In this document: piece after piece, positions 18,703 through 27,887 of the stretch | Position numbering within the stretch: position 1 is the first letter of the stretch | How the letters are laid out: every line of letters begins with the position of its first letter | Assembly: GCF_012844225.1 (NCBI RefSeq) | Contig: NZ_JABAGQ010000011.1 | Span: forward strand, 87,800-151,799 | From: Rhodococcus sp. 105337 | GTDB lineage: Bacteria > Actinomycetota > Actinomycetes > Mycobacteriales > Mycobacteriaceae | Direction: 5' to 3' | DNA: 64,000 bases | Program-made: the position numbers and the translations under genes | Notes under the pieces: generated by a model | Databases searched by the model: none | Seen by the model: the letters and a program-made list of their open reading frames with translations, nothing else | What the model was told of the DNA's origin: nothing

Positions 18703-20021
18703 TGCGCGGCTCCTTGGGTGCTGTCGCTGGCGTTGTCCGGGAGGTAGCCGAACCACTTGGCTGCGGTGTCGACGTCCTTGTCGCCCCGGCCGGACAGGCT
18801 CACGAGGATGATCGCGCCCTCCCCCAGCTCGGGTCCGAGTTTCAGGGCTCCGGCCACGGCGTGCGCGGATTCGATCGCGGGAATGATGCCTTCGGTCCGG
18901 CACAGCAGGCCGAACGCGTCCATCGCCTCGCTGTCGGTGATCGCCCGGTACTCCGCGCGACCGATGTCGGCGAGCCACGAATGCTCGGGGCCGACACCCG
19001 GATAATCCAGACCTGCCGAAATGGAATGCGATTCGATGGTCTGTCCGTCTTCGTCCTGCAGCAGGTACGAGTAGGCACCGTGCAGTGCGCCGTGGGTGCC
19101 ACCGCCGATGGTCGCGGCGTGCCGGCCGGTGTCGACGCCGTCGCCGCCGGCTTCGCAGCCGATCAGCTTGACCGACGGGTCGTCGATGAACGGATGGAAG
19201 ATGCCGATGGCATTGGACCCGCCGCCGACGCACGCGACGACCGCGTCGGGCAGGCGACCGGTCATCGCCCGCACCTGCACACGCGATTCGAGTCCGATGA
19301 TGCGCTGGAAGTCGCGCACCATGGCGGGGAACGGGTGCGGTCCGGCGGCGGTGCCGAAGCAGTAGTACGTGTTGTCGGCGTTGGTCACCCAGTCGCGCAT
19401 CGCTTCGTTGATCGCGTCCTTGAGGGTGCGCGACCCGGTCTTGGCGGCGACGACCTCGGATCCCAGCAGGCGCATCCGCGCGACGTTGAGGGCTTGGCGC
19501 TCGGTGTCGACCTCGCCCATGTAGACGCGGCACTCGAGCCCGAGCAGAGCGCAGGCGGTGGCCGTGGCGACACCGTGCTGCCCCGCACCGGTCTCGGCGA
19601 TGACGCGGGTCTTTCCCATGCGCTTGGCGAGCAGGACCTGCCCCAGCACATTGTTGATCTTGTGGGAACCGGTGTGGTTCAGATCTTCCCGCTTGAGGAG
19701 GATGCGGGCCCCGCCCGCGTGCTCGCTCAGTCTGGTCGCTTCGAACACCGGGGACGGCCGGCCGGTGTAGTCACGCTGCAGCCGGTCGAGTTCGGCGAGA
19801 AATCCGGGGTCGGTCCGTTCCTTCTCGTACGCGGCGGTGACCTCTTCGATGACCGCCATGAGCGCCTCGGGGACGTAGCGTCCACCGAACACCCCGTAGT
19901 GGCCACGAACGTCCGGCTCGTGGGCGGTGGGGGTGGATACGGCGTCACTCATCGAGGGAAGGCCGTGCCCCTTGGCGAAAAGTGCGGAATCGTCTGCAGT
20001 CACGTCTTCAGTCTGCCCCAC
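18699..20021 (-). CDS. trpB: tryptophan synthase beta subunit
   Basis: Up to 440 residues. Residues 1–30 are variable, and three starts are possible: GTG 20021, GTG 20003 and an internal ATG 69 bases in. None has a strong ribosome site. The PLP Lys is in [30 protein letters not shown] and [10 protein letters not shown] bind the cofactor phosphate. It makes L-tryptophan from indole and serine. It is in one operon with trpC upstream (42-base gap) and trpA downstream (overlap). Confidence 0.97.
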   Translation of the reverse strand: MGQTEDVTADDSALFAKGHGLPSMSDAVSTPTAHEPDVRGHYGVFGGRYVPEALMAVIEEVTAAYEKERTDPGFLAELDRLQRDYTGRPSPVFEATRLSEHAGGARILLKREDLNHTGSHKINNVLGQVLLAKRMGKTRVIAETGAGQHGVATATACALLGLECRVYMGEVDTERQALNVARMRLLGSEVVAAKTGSRTLKDAINEAMRDWVTNADNTYYCFGTAAGPHPFPAMVRDFQRIIGLESRVQVRAMTGRLPDAVVACVGGGSNAIGIFHPFIDDPSVKLIGCEAGGDGVDTGRHAATIGGGTHGALHGAYSYLLQDEDGQTIESHSISAGLDYPGVGPEHSWLADIGRAEYRAITDSEAMDAFGLLCRTEGIIPAIESAHAVAGALKLGPELGEGAIILVSLSGRGDKDVDTAAKWFGYLPDNASDSTQGAAQ

Positions 20022-20063
20022 GTGGCGACGCGGATCGTGCCCGGGTCCGGCCCCGGCGACGGT

Positions 20064-20873
20064 TCAGCGTGCAGGCTTGGGGCACGACGGATGTGTGCCC
20101 ACGGTCACCAGTTCGGCGACGGCCTGACGCGGGTCGCCACTGGTCACCAGACCCTCGCCGACCAGCACCGCATCGGCTCCTGCTCCGGCGTAGGCGAGCA
20201 GGTCGGCCGGTCCCCGCACACCCGATTCGGCGATCTTGATGACGTGGCTGGGCAGTCCGGGCGCGATGCGGCCGAAGGTGTTCTTGTCGACCTCGAGAGT
20301 CTTGAGGTTGCGGGCGTTGATGCCGATCACGGTCGCGCCGGCCTCGAGCGCGCGGTCGGCTTCTTCCTCGGTGTGGGCTTCCACCAGGGCGGTCATCCCG
20401 AGCGATTCCGTGCGGTCGATCAACGCCGTCAGCACGGTCTGCTCGAGGGCCGCCACGATGAGCAGCACGATGTCTGCACCGTGAGCACGCGCCTCGTGGA
20501 TCTGGTACGGACCCACGACGAAGTCCTTGCGGAGCACCGGGATCCGCACCGCGCGCCGCACGGCATCGAGGTCGGCGAGACTGCCGTGGAAGCGACGCTC
20601 CTCGGTGAGCACACTGATCGCGCGTGCACCGCCTGCTTCGTAGGCCTTGGCCAGCTCGGCGGGATCGGCGATGTCGGCGAGCGCACCCTTGGACGGGCTG
20701 GCGCGCTTGACTTCGGCGATCACTGCGATGCCGGGCTCGCGGAGAGCGGCCTTCGCGTCGATCGGCGCGGGCGCGGCAGCACCGGCGGCCTTGACGGAAG
20801 CGAAGTCGACAACTGCCTCACGGGCGGCGACGTCGGCTCGCACACCTTCGAGAATCGAGTCGAGAACTGTCAT
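20064..20873 (-). CDS. trpC: indole-3-glycerol-phosphate synthase
   Basis: 269 residues, a stand-alone TIM barrel with no fused TrpF, as in other actinobacteria. Family motifs are [13 protein letters not shown] (phosphate and catalytic Lys), [43 protein letters not shown] and [10 protein letters not shown]. It closes carboxyphenylaminodeoxyribulose phosphate to indoleglycerol phosphate. A 90-base gap separates it from the membrane protein gene upstream; trpB follows. Confidence 0.97.
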   Translation of the reverse strand: MTVLDSILEGVRADVAAREAVVDFASVKAAGAAAPAPIDAKAALREPGIAVIAEVKRASPSKGALADIADPAELAKAYEAGGARAISVLTEERRFHGSLADLDAVRRAVRIPVLRKDFVVGPYQIHEARAHGADIVLLIVAALEQTVLTALIDRTESLGMTALVEAHTEEEADRALEAGATVIGINARNLKTLEVDKNTFGRIAPGLPSHVIKIAESGVRGPADLLAYAGAGADAVLVGEGLVTSGDPRQAVAELVTVGTHPSCPKPAR

Positions 20874-20963
20874 CGTGGCTCGAGTCCTTTCCCACCCTTG
20901 TCAATCCCGATGTGATTAAGCTCATCGGATTTCCTCAGAGCCTAGTGCGCGTGCCCACGGCGC

Positions 20964-21665
20964 TCATCGCCGGGTACCCGAATCCGACGGGCCCTCGTCG
21001 TCGTGCCCCTCGTCACCGTGGTCGACGGTCGGATCCTCCCCCGCATCCATTGCGTCCCACAGCGTCCGTTCGGTCATCGGTTCGTCGGTGTCGGCCCGTC
21101 GCACCGCCGCGTCACGGCGTACTGCGGGGCTGTCGTACTTCGACGACAACCCTGCCTGCTCGCGCGGGGTCCGCCACAGTGCGAACCCGGCGCCGAGCGC
21201 CAGGACCGCGCCCAGCAGCGCCAGGACCGCCGGCAACGGCGACACGGTCACCGCGGTGACCGTGGCACGGCCCGGAAGTTCGGCGATCCTGGCCGCCGTC
21301 TCCGGATCTCCGCCGCCGGCAAGCAGCTGCACCGCGGGAACAGCAGCCGCCACCGCAACCGCCGCGACCGCGACCGCGACGACACGCAGGGCCCGTCCCC
21401 GGACCGCGAACGCCGCGGCGATGGCGGCGAGCAAGGCCAGCGCGAGGGGTGTGGTGGCTGCGGCCCATCTCGCACCTTCGAGGTCGGTGACACGATCGGC
21501 ACCGAGCCCGTCCGACGATTCGGCCCGCACCCAGGTCATCCGGCTCGAACCCCACAGTGCGGCCGCGCCGAGGGCGAGAAGCCCCGCCGCCACGACCGTG
21601 GGGCGCCCGCTCACGCCTGTGCGCGGGCGGGCATGGTCGCCGGTCTGCGGGTCCGGGGCGGTCAC
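20964..21665 (-). CDS. Trp operon-associated membrane protein
   Basis: 233 residues from a GTG overlapping the trpE stop as GTGA. There are four hydrophobic segments (about 23–41, 71–88, 93–115 and 139–163), then a polar, acidic cytosolic tail. It corresponds by position and topology to the Rv1610-type protein between trpE and trpC in mycobacteria. Its function is unknown; linkage to tryptophan synthesis is positional only. Confidence 0.85.
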   Translation of the reverse strand: MTAPDPQTGDHARPRTGVSGRPTVVAAGLLALGAAALWGSSRMTWVRAESSDGLGADRVTDLEGARWAAATTPLALALLAAIAAAFAVRGRALRVVAVAVAAVAVAAAVPAVQLLAGGGDPETAARIAELPGRATVTAVTVSPLPAVLALLGAVLALGAGFALWRTPREQAGLSSKYDSPAVRRDAAVRRADTDEPMTERTLWDAMDAGEDPTVDHGDEGHDDEGPSDSGTRR

Positions 21666-23245
21666 CGCGCGTCCCCGCTGTAGTTGGTGACGGTCGCGGC
21701 CGCAGCGACCGCTGCGAGCGCGGACATCGCCTTGTTGCGGGCTTCGGTGTCCTCCGCGTCGGGTACCGAGTCGGCGACGATGCCCGCGCCGGCCTGCACG
21801 TACGCGACCTTGTCCTTGATGAGCGCCGATCTGATCGCGATGGCGGTATCTGCGTCACCGGTGAAGTCGAGATAGCCCACGATGCCGCCGTAGATGCCGC
21901 GGCGGGTGGGTTCGAGTTCTTCGATCAATTCCATCGCCCGCACCTTGGGAGCGCCCGAGAGGGTTCCCGCCGGGAAGCACGCGGTGACGGCGTCGAGCGC
22001 GCGCTTGCCCTCGGCCAGCCGCCCGGTGACGGTGGACACGAGATGCATCACGTGGCTGTACCGCTCGATGTGCCGGTAGTCGTGCACCTTCACGGTGCCT
22101 GGCGCGCACACCCGGCCGAGATCGTTGCGCCCGAGGTCGACGAGCATGAGGTGCTCGGCGTTCTCCTTCTCGTCGTGCAGGAGATCCTTCTCGAGCAGGG
22201 TGTCCTCTTCCTCGTCGGCGCCTCGCCACCGCGTCCCGGCGATCGGATGTGTGGTGGCCGTGCCGTCCGCGACGGTCACCAGCGCCTCCGGACTCGAGCC
22301 GACGATGGAGAACGCCGTGTCGCCGTCCGGTCCCGGAATGTGCAGCAGGAACATGTACGGGCTCGGGTTCGACGCGCGGAGCATGCGGTAGACGTCGATG
22401 GGCGCAGCGTCGCAGTCGATTTCGAAACGTTGCGAGAGCACGACCTGGAACGCTTCGCCGGCTTCGATGTCGCCGATGAGCTTGCGGACGTCGGTGCCGA
22501 ACGACTCGGTGGTGCGCTGACGACGGTATGCCGGTTCGGGGCGCGAGAACGTCGCGACGGTGGCCGGTGCCGGTGCGGCGAGCGCGGCCGTCATCCGGTC
22601 GAGGCGTGCGACCGCGTCGTCGTAGGCCTCGTCCGCGCGCTGATCGGTCCCGTCCCAGTTCACCGCGTTCGCGATGAGCCAGATGGTGCCTTCGTGGTGG
22701 TCCACGGCGGCGAGATCGGTCGCGAGCATCATCACGAGTTCGGGAATCTCGAGGTCGTTCTCGGAGAGGTTCGGCAGCTTTTCGAGATAGCGCACGGTGT
22801 CGTAGCCGAGATACCCGACCATGCCGCTCGTGAGGGGCGGCAAACCGTGGATGCGGTCGGTGTGGAGCAGTTCGAGGGTGTCCCTGAGCACGTCGAGCGG
22901 GTTGCCCCCGGTGGGTGTGCCGGCGGGGACGTGCCCGTACCACGCGGCTTCGCCGTCGACCACGGTCAGCGCCGCGGGGCTGCCCGCGCCGATGAACGAC
23001 CACCGGGACCACGACCGGCCGTTCTCGGCGGACTCGAGCAGGAACGTGCCGGGACGGTCGTCGGCGAGCTTGCGGTACGCCGAGAGCGGTGTCTCCGCGT
23101 CGGCGAGCACCTTGCGGGTCACGGGGACCACGCGATGCTCGCGCGCCAGTTGCCGGAACTGCTCTCGCGTCGTGGTCGAATCGGACCAGCCACCTGCGGG
23201 GGAATCGGTGGTGGCTGCGGGAATGGTGGTGGGCTCGCCGGACAT
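21662..23245 (-). CDS. trpE: anthranilate synthase component I
   Basis: 527 residues from the ATG at 23245 ([12 protein letters not shown]), the usual actinobacterial length. It converts chorismate to anthranilate with ammonia from a TrpG subunit encoded elsewhere. [21 protein letters not shown] holds the LLES element of the tryptophan feedback site. The C-terminal chorismate-binding part has [37 protein letters not shown] and RRGIYGG. It is first in the trp operon. No Trp-rich leader peptide is seen, but a GC-rich hairpin lies just upstream. Confidence 0.97.
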   Translation of the reverse strand: MSGEPTTIPAATTDSPAGGWSDSTTTREQFRQLAREHRVVPVTRKVLADAETPLSAYRKLADDRPGTFLLESAENGRSWSRWSFIGAGSPAALTVVDGEAAWYGHVPAGTPTGGNPLDVLRDTLELLHTDRIHGLPPLTSGMVGYLGYDTVRYLEKLPNLSENDLEIPELVMMLATDLAAVDHHEGTIWLIANAVNWDGTDQRADEAYDDAVARLDRMTAALAAPAPATVATFSRPEPAYRRQRTTESFGTDVRKLIGDIEAGEAFQVVLSQRFEIDCDAAPIDVYRMLRASNPSPYMFLLHIPGPDGDTAFSIVGSSPEALVTVADGTATTHPIAGTRWRGADEEEDTLLEKDLLHDEKENAEHLMLVDLGRNDLGRVCAPGTVKVHDYRHIERYSHVMHLVSTVTGRLAEGKRALDAVTACFPAGTLSGAPKVRAMELIEELEPTRRGIYGGIVGYLDFTGDADTAIAIRSALIKDKVAYVQAGAGIVADSVPDAEDTEARNKAMSALAAVAAAATVTNYSGDAR

Positions 23246-23272
23246 GAAGACATCATCCCAGGGATCATCCGG

Positions 23273-23314
23273 GGCGGCGCAGGCGCGGTCGTCCGCAACC
23301 GGACGTGCGCCGCC
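23273..23314 (-). terminator. GC-rich two-tier hairpin before trpE
   Basis: Outer arms GGCGGCGCA (23273–23281) and TGCGCCGCC (23306–23314) enclose inner arms CGTCCG (23290–23295) and CGGACG (23300–23305). It lies between the dioxygenase stop and the trpE start, both on minus. There is no T-tract, so it may be a terminator needing a factor, or a structure in the trpE 5' leader. Confidence 0.4.
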
Positions 23315-23333
23315 TCCGGAACGGCCACGTGTC

Positions 23334-24110
23334 TCAGGCGACCTGGATCGACCGCTTCGCCAGTCCCATCCAGAATCCGTCGATGACCTGTTCGGGCGGC
23401 TGCGCCGGGTCGCGGGATGCGCCGAGGGTGACGAACAGCGGAGCGAAGTGCTCGGTGGTCGGATGCGCGTACGGCATGCCGGGTGCGCGGTTGCGGAAAT
23501 CCAGCAGTGCGTCGACATCCCCGCGCGCCAGTTGTTCGCCCGTCCACTGGTCGAACTCCGCGGACCACCCCGGCGCCGGGGCTTCGGGCCGCGGGTCGCG
23601 CAGGAACGGGAGTCCGTGGGTGGTGAAACCGGAGCCGACGATGAGCACTCCTTCGTCACGCAGCGGCCGCAACCGCTCACCGAGGAGCAGCAGGCGCTGC
23701 GGGTCCAGGCTCGGCAGCGATATTTGCAGGACCGGGACGTCCGCGTCGGGATACATCACGGTCAGCGGCACGTAGGCGCCGTGGTCGAGGCCCCGGTGCG
23801 GCTGTTGTACGACGGGCTCTCCGTCGGGCATCAGCATCGCGACCCGGCGCGCGAGGTCCGGTGCTCCCGGCGAGGCGTAGGTGACCTCGTAGAAGCGGCG
23901 TGGGAAGCCACCGAAGTCGTAGACGAGTGGTGTCCCCGTGGTGGTCGACCCGATCGTGAGGGGTGCGGATTCCCAGTGCGCCGAGACCACGAGGATCGCC
24001 GTCGGGCGCGGCAGACCCGCGGCCCAGGTGCGGAGCTGCTTCACCCACAGGTCGCTGTCGACCAGGGGCGGTGCCCCGTGGCTGAGGTAGAGGGCAGGCA
24101 TCTCGCTCAT
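23334..24110 (-). CDS. DODA-type extradiol ring-cleavage dioxygenase
   Basis: 258 residues of the class III LigB-like extradiol family (4,5-DOPA-dioxygenase type). Metal-site His residues are H11 ([10 protein letters not shown]) and H45 (VVSAHWES), with further His in [12 protein letters not shown] and [13 protein letters not shown]. Such enzymes open catechol-like rings; the true substrate is unknown. It is transcribed away from a MarR gene with a palindrome just upstream of its ATG, so it is probably induced by a phenolic or quinone ligand of that regulator. Confidence 0.87.
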   Translation of the reverse strand: MSEMPALYLSHGAPPLVDSDLWVKQLRTWAAGLPRPTAILVVSAHWESAPLTIGSTTTGTPLVYDFGGFPRRFYEVTYASPGAPDLARRVAMLMPDGEPVVQQPHRGLDHGAYVPLTVMYPDADVPVLQISLPSLDPQRLLLLGERLRPLRDEGVLIVGSGFTTHGLPFLRDPRPEAPAPGWSAEFDQWTGEQLARGDVDALLDFRNRAPGMPYAHPTTEHFAPLFVTLGASRDPAQPPEQVIDGFWMGLAKRSIQVA

Positions 24111-24123
24111 GAAACTCCTTAAG

Positions 24124-24135
24124 TTGAAGCTTCAA
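24124..24135. promoter_or_regulatory. MarR-type operator between dioxygenase and marR
   Basis: TTGAAGCTTCAA is a perfect 12-base palindrome, 14–25 bases upstream of the dioxygenase start. It lies in the only space between that gene and a divergent MarR gene. It is likely the binding site of that MarR. Confidence 0.6.
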
Positions 24136-24243
24136 GTATCGTAGCGCGTGCGGGCCGGTTTGCCGAACCGACTCCCCCGCCGGATACACCCACCACGGCT
24201 TTGACAGGCTGGACACAGGACTACGGAAACGAGGACACCGGCA

Positions 24244-24726
24244 ATGAACAGCGACCCGAGGTGGCTCGATGCGGACCAGCAGGCGGCGTGGCGCGTGCTG
24301 GTCTCGGTGATCACCCGGCTACCCGCGGCCCTCGACACCCAGATGCAGCGCGACTCGGACATGACGCACTTCGAGTACTTCGTGCTCGCCGTGCTGTCGG
24401 AGGCTCCCGGGCGCCGGTTGCAGCTGAGCACGCTCGCCACCGAGGCCAACGCGTCGCTCTCGCGCCTGTCCCATGTCGTGACCCGACTCGGCAAACGCGG
24501 GTGGCTGCGGCGCGAACCGGTCACCGGGGCCCGCGGGTCCTACGCGGTGCTCACCGACGCCGGGCACGCGAAAGTCGTCGAGTCCGCCCCCGCGCACGTG
24601 GACACTGTCCAGCGCTTGGTGTTCGACGGACTCGACGACTCTCAGGTGCGTGAACTCACCCGCCTCGGCACGGTGCTCGTCGAGCAGATCGACAAGGGGA
24701 TCGCCTCCGGCACCGGCAAGGCCTGA
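24244..24726 (+). CDS. MarR-family transcriptional regulator
   Basis: 160 residues. The winged-helix region runs about 35–115: LAVLSEAPGRRLQLSTLATE, ASLSRLSHVVTRLGKRGWLRRE as recognition helix, and the PVTGARGSYAVLTDAG wing. It is divergent from the extradiol dioxygenase and convergent with the acyl-CoA dehydrogenase (6 bases apart). It is probably a repressor of the dioxygenase and itself. Confidence 0.9.
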   Translation: MNSDPRWLDADQQAAWRVLVSVITRLPAALDTQMQRDSDMTHFEYFVLAVLSEAPGRRLQLSTLATEANASLSRLSHVVTRLGKRGWLRREPVTGARGSYAVLTDAGHAKVVESAPAHVDTVQRLVFDGLDDSQVRELTRLGTVLVEQIDKGIASGTGKA

Positions 24727-24732
24727 TCTCGC

Positions 24733-26016
24733 CTATCCCGCAGCGCGGCCCTTCGGCACGTCGCGGAATGCGAGATTGGGATCGTGGCTGCGCTCGCGCG
24801 GCATGCCGAGCACCCGCTCACTGATCGCGTTGCGCGCCATCTCGGTGGTGCCGCCGGCGATGCACCACACCTGGCGCAGCAAATAGTCGACTCCGCGCTC
24901 GGCAACCGCGCCGTCGTCCTCGTCCCACGCGGCGCCGTCCGCGCCCGTGAACTCGTATCCGATGGTGACCAGGCGGGACTCGACCACGCCGGACATCAAC
25001 CGGGAGATACTCGCGGACTGGTCCGAGATCGTCCTCGCCGCCATCCCTTGCCCGACGCGTTTGTTCAGTGCCTGTTTGGCCAGTTCGAGCGCGCGGGCCT
25101 CGCCGAGAAGATCGCGTGCGACCGGGTCGTCGAGCCGACCCGCGTCGCGGGCGACCGCGAACAATTCCGAGATACGGGATCCGCCGCGCACCGAACCCGC
25201 CGGAATCGTGGTGTACGGCGAGTTCTGATACATCCGCTCGTGGAACATCCACCGCGTTCCCACGGTCCAGCCGTCGTCGACCTCGCCGATGCGATCGCTG
25301 TCGGGCACACGCACATCCGTGAGGTACTCCTGGCAGAATTCGCTGGAGCCACTGAGCATTTCGATGCGGTGCACTTCGATGGACGGTTGCTTGAGCGGCA
25401 GCATGAACACGGTCAGGCCGCGGTTCTTGGGCACATCCCAGTTGGTGCGCACCAGGCACAGCGCCCAGTCCGACCACCATGCCCCGGTGGTCCAGATCTT
25501 CGAGCCGTTGAGAATCCAGTCTTCGCCGTCGCGCACCGCAGTGGTCACCGCGCCCGCGACATCGGATCCCCCGCTCGGTTCGGACAGCATCTGCATCCAC
25601 AGTTCCTCGCCCTTGAGGATGGCGGGGATGTGGCGCCGCTTCTGCTCTTCGGTACCGAACTCGAGCAGGACCGCGGTGCACGGCACGAAGGTGGGCACCT
25701 GTAGCCGCGACGGGTATTCGTAACCGCGGAGTTCCTCGTTGAGTACCTGCTGGTACGGCCGCGTGAGCCCCTGCCCGCCGTATTCGCGGGGCACGCAGAT
25801 TCCTGCGAGACCGGCATCGAAGAGTGCGCGCTGAAGGTCGCGTTCCCGTTGGACCGCGGCGAGTTCTTCCTCGTCGGAGCTTTCCTCGCGCAGCACCCCG
25901 ATGTGGGACGCGAAGTCGGACCGTTGCAGATTGGCGCTGATCCATATGCGGGCGCGGGCACGGAAATCGTCGAGCGATTCCACATCCCGGTCGGTCGCCG
26001 AACTCTCGACGGTCAT
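24733..26016 (-). CDS. acyl-CoA dehydrogenase, subunit 1 of a pair
   Basis: 427 residues from the ATG at 26016 (AGGAGG 8 bases upstream); ATGA overlap with the partner gene. It has the acyl-CoA dehydrogenase fold: LSEPSGGSDVAGAVTTA and IWTTGAWWSDWALCLVRT around the FAD/substrate pocket. The C-terminal flavin segment is CIAGGTTEMARNAISERVLGMPRE. Paired, unequal dehydrogenases of this kind form alpha2beta2 enzymes in actinobacterial steroid side-chain and fatty-acid degradation. It introduces an alpha,beta double bond in an acyl-CoA; the substrate is unknown. Confidence 0.9.
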   Translation of the reverse strand: MTVESSATDRDVESLDDFRARARIWISANLQRSDFASHIGVLREESSDEEELAAVQRERDLQRALFDAGLAGICVPREYGGQGLTRPYQQVLNEELRGYEYPSRLQVPTFVPCTAVLLEFGTEEQKRRHIPAILKGEELWMQMLSEPSGGSDVAGAVTTAVRDGEDWILNGSKIWTTGAWWSDWALCLVRTNWDVPKNRGLTVFMLPLKQPSIEVHRIEMLSGSSEFCQEYLTDVRVPDSDRIGEVDDGWTVGTRWMFHERMYQNSPYTTIPAGSVRGGSRISELFAVARDAGRLDDPVARDLLGEARALELAKQALNKRVGQGMAARTISDQSASISRLMSGVVESRLVTIGYEFTGADGAAWDEDDGAVAERGVDYLLRQVWCIAGGTTEMARNAISERVLGMPRERSHDPNLAFRDVPKGRAAG

Positions 26017-27149
26017 CGGTTGGCCTCCTGGTATTCGACGATGTCGGCGATGCGGGCGCGATGCTCGGCGGGCGTCCCGTAGTTCGACCGGTTGGCGGCG
26101 CCGCGGCGCGCGAACAGATGCAGATCGTGCTCGAACGTGATGCCGATACCGCCGTGGATCTGCATGCAGTCCTGGAACAGTTCTCCGCCGTAGTGACCGA
26201 TGTACGCCTTTGCGGCCGAGACCAGTTCCGGCGCGTCCGCTGCCTGCGTCGCCACGGCGAACGCGGCGCTGTCGCTGATGCCGTGGCTGGCCTCGAGCCA
26301 CATCTTCATGTCGGCGAACCGGTGCTTGAGTTCCTGGTAGGAGGCCAGGGGGCGACCGAACGAGTACCTGTCGAACGCCCATGCCACCGTGAGGTCGAAG
26401 GCGGCCTGAAGCGCGCCGACGGATTCTGCGCAGCCCAGCACGGCGCCGACGCGCAGCGCACGTTCGATGTCGGCTGCGGCGCCGCCCGCGGCACCGACGA
26501 GCGCGGTGGCGGGTAGGCGTACCTCGGTGAACTCGACGGCGGCGTAGCGGCGGGTGATGTCGATGGACTTCAGGGGAACGATCCGCACACCGGGGGCCTC
26601 GCGCGGCACGAGTACGTGTGAGAGGCCGTCACCGGACCGTCCGGTCACGAGCAGGAAGTCGGCCGAGACCGCCGCCTCGACGGGACGCTTCGTTCCGCGC
26701 ACGACGACCTCGTCGCCGTCCACCGTGATCTCGACGCCGTCGGAGGCTACTGTGCCGCCCGCACGAGGCTCCTCGAAACACCATGCAGCGGTGGCAGTTC
26801 CTTCCACGAGTGAAGTCAGAACATCGCCGTGTGCCTCGGCGTGCCGGCTCAGGAGGTCGGCGACGACGTTGGTGGGGACCAGCGGGCCCGGAGCCGCATG
26901 CGTACCGAACTCGTATGCGACCAAGGTCAGATCGACGAGGCCGTAGTCGCCGATCGACCCGCCACCTGTGGCGTCCCCCGCGAGCAGGCTGGTCCAGCCG
27001 AGCTCGGCACCGCTTCGCCAGTATTCCGCGCCGAACCCCGCCGGGTCGTGGCGGAGGCGACGGATCTCGGCCACGGGCACCCGGTCGGTGAGGAACCGAG
27101 ATGTGGTGTCCCGGAAGAACTCTTGATCCGGACTCGGATCCAGCAACAT
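26013..27149 (-). CDS. acyl-CoA dehydrogenase, subunit 2 of a pair
   Basis: 378 residues. The first 120 residues are helical and divergent (DPSPDQEFFRDTTSRFL). The C-terminal half has FGRPLASYQELKHRFADMKM and QIHGGIGITFEHDLHLFARR, where the usual catalytic Glu region occurs. It lacks the GGTTE-type flavin segment carried by the partner gene, which supports one mixed enzyme. It is first in the two-gene operon, with an AGGGGAG ribosome site and an AT-rich promoter region upstream. Confidence 0.88.
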   Translation of the reverse strand: MLLDPSPDQEFFRDTTSRFLTDRVPVAEIRRLRHDPAGFGAEYWRSGAELGWTSLLAGDATGGGSIGDYGLVDLTLVAYEFGTHAAPGPLVPTNVVADLLSRHAEAHGDVLTSLVEGTATAAWCFEEPRAGGTVASDGVEITVDGDEVVVRGTKRPVEAAVSADFLLVTGRSGDGLSHVLVPREAPGVRIVPLKSIDITRRYAAVEFTEVRLPATALVGAAGGAAADIERALRVGAVLGCAESVGALQAAFDLTVAWAFDRYSFGRPLASYQELKHRFADMKMWLEASHGISDSAAFAVATQAADAPELVSAAKAYIGHYGGELFQDCMQIHGGIGITFEHDLHLFARRGAANRSNYGTPAEHRARIADIVEYQEANR

Positions 27150-27196
27150 GCGCTCCCCTATCCACTTTCAGTTTACGTATATATAACTCTCAATAC

Positions 27197-27213
27197 AGAG
27201 AACACTATTCTCT
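27197..27213. promoter_or_regulatory. inverted repeat in the acyl-CoA dehydrogenase promoter region
   Basis: AGAGAA–cacta–TTCTCT lies inside an AT-rich block (27170–27215) unlike its GC-rich surroundings. It is 48–64 bases upstream of the acyl-CoA dehydrogenase start. It is a plausible repressor site; no regulator gene is adjacent, so its binder would act from elsewhere. Confidence 0.4.
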
Positions 27214-27314
27214 ATCAATGCGAAAGGTCCGGGGTGACATTCGTCGGGACGCCGAGCAGCCCGGGCCGGGCGAGCACCGGCGGACCGGGTGCCGGGTATG
27301 GCAGAGTCGCCGCT

Positions 27315-27494
27315 GTGCCCTTGATTCAGATCAGCCAGACACCAGGTCTCACGCCGGAGCAGAAGCGCGCAGTAATCGCAGCGGTGACCTCGGCGTACGC
27401 CGAAGCAGCCGGAAAGAATCCGGACAAGGTGTGGGTGACGATCACCGAGGTTCCCGGCGAGAACTGGGGCGTGGGCGGCGTTCCGCTGAGCTGA
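27315..27494 (+). CDS. 4-oxalocrotonate tautomerase-family protein
   Basis: 59 residues from a GTG followed directly by Pro (start VPLIQIS), so the mature protein would begin with the catalytic Pro1 once the initiator Met is removed. LTPEQKRAVIAAVTSAY and VTITEVPGENWGVGGVPLS are standard 4-OT motifs. These small proteins tautomerise 2-hydroxymuconate-like enols in aromatic catabolism. It stands alone, divergent from the acyl-CoA dehydrogenase operon. Confidence 0.88.
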   Translation: MPLIQISQTPGLTPEQKRAVIAAVTSAYAEAAGKNPDKVWVTITEVPGENWGVGGVPLS

Positions 27495-27602
27495 CACCTT
27501 CGGCGTCCCAGCGCTCCGCGGGCACCCGGGCATACACCACACCGAGCGGACCTCGGAATTGTGATCGGCCCACCGATGAGCCCCGAGTCTGTTCTTATTC
27601 GA

Positions 27603-27719
27603 ATGTATGTGCGAATATTGCGGACATGGGGTCGTGTGAGCGTACGCGTGGGCCGCCGCATCGATGTTCACGCGGCCGCCGCACCCGTCGATGCGCGCGC
27701 CGCACATGCGCCCGCATAG
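27603..27719 (+). CDS. candidate upstream ORF in the whiB7 leader
   Basis: A 38-codon frame (MYVRILRTWGRVSVR ... HAPA, stop TAG) begins within an AT-rich block that probably contains the whiB7 promoter. It ends 25 bases before the antiterminator segment. There is no ribosome site, so it could be leaderless or start at the in-frame GTG at 27609. An overlapping 10-codon frame (MCEYCGHGVV, 27607–27639) is an alternative. whiB7 leaders in other actinobacteria do contain regulatory uORFs. Confidence 0.35.
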   Translation: MYVRILRTWGRVSVRVGRRIDVHAAAAPVDARAAHAPA

Positions 27720-27744
27720 GGCGCCGGCGCGCAGCATTCCCTCC

Positions 27745-27801
27745 CCGTGGCGGACGGTTCTTCGGGATTTCCAACCCGCAAACCCACCGATTCGGCCACG
27801 G
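27745..27801 (+). promoter_or_regulatory. possible antiterminator pairing in the whiB7 leader
   Basis: CCGTGGC at 27745–27751 is complementary to GCCACGG at 27795–27801. The latter is the 5' arm of the terminator at 27794–27824, so the two foldings exclude each other. This is the logic expected of ribosome-mediated attenuation. Confidence 0.45.
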
Positions 27802-27834
27802 ACACCGCCCAGCGGACCGTGGCCCTTTGTCGTT
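27794..27834 (+). terminator. intrinsic terminator/attenuator upstream of whiB7
   Basis: Arms GGCCACGG (27794–27801) and CCGTGGCC (27817–27824) have a 15-base loop, followed directly by CTTTGTCGTTT. It lies about 55 bases before the whiB7 start codon, with no gene between, so it would truncate the whiB7 transcript unless the alternative fold forms. Confidence 0.65.
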
Positions 27835-27887
27835 TCCGGCCGAGTTCGCATCGCATTCGCTCTTCGATCGAACCTCCAGGAGCCCTC

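Noticed and set aside
18714..20915. 733-codon open frame on the plus strand opposite trpB and trpC
   Set aside because: It mirrors two clearly real genes codon by codon. Its product is Arg/Gly/His-rich without any domain, as expected of antisense frames in high-GC DNA.
23246..23333. Trp leader peptide or T-box before trpE
   Set aside because: No tandem Trp codons and no T-box sequence; only the GC-rich hairpin is seen.
21557..23386. 609-codon plus-strand frame opposite trpE
   Set aside because: Antisense shadow of trpE; no family motif and no ribosome site.
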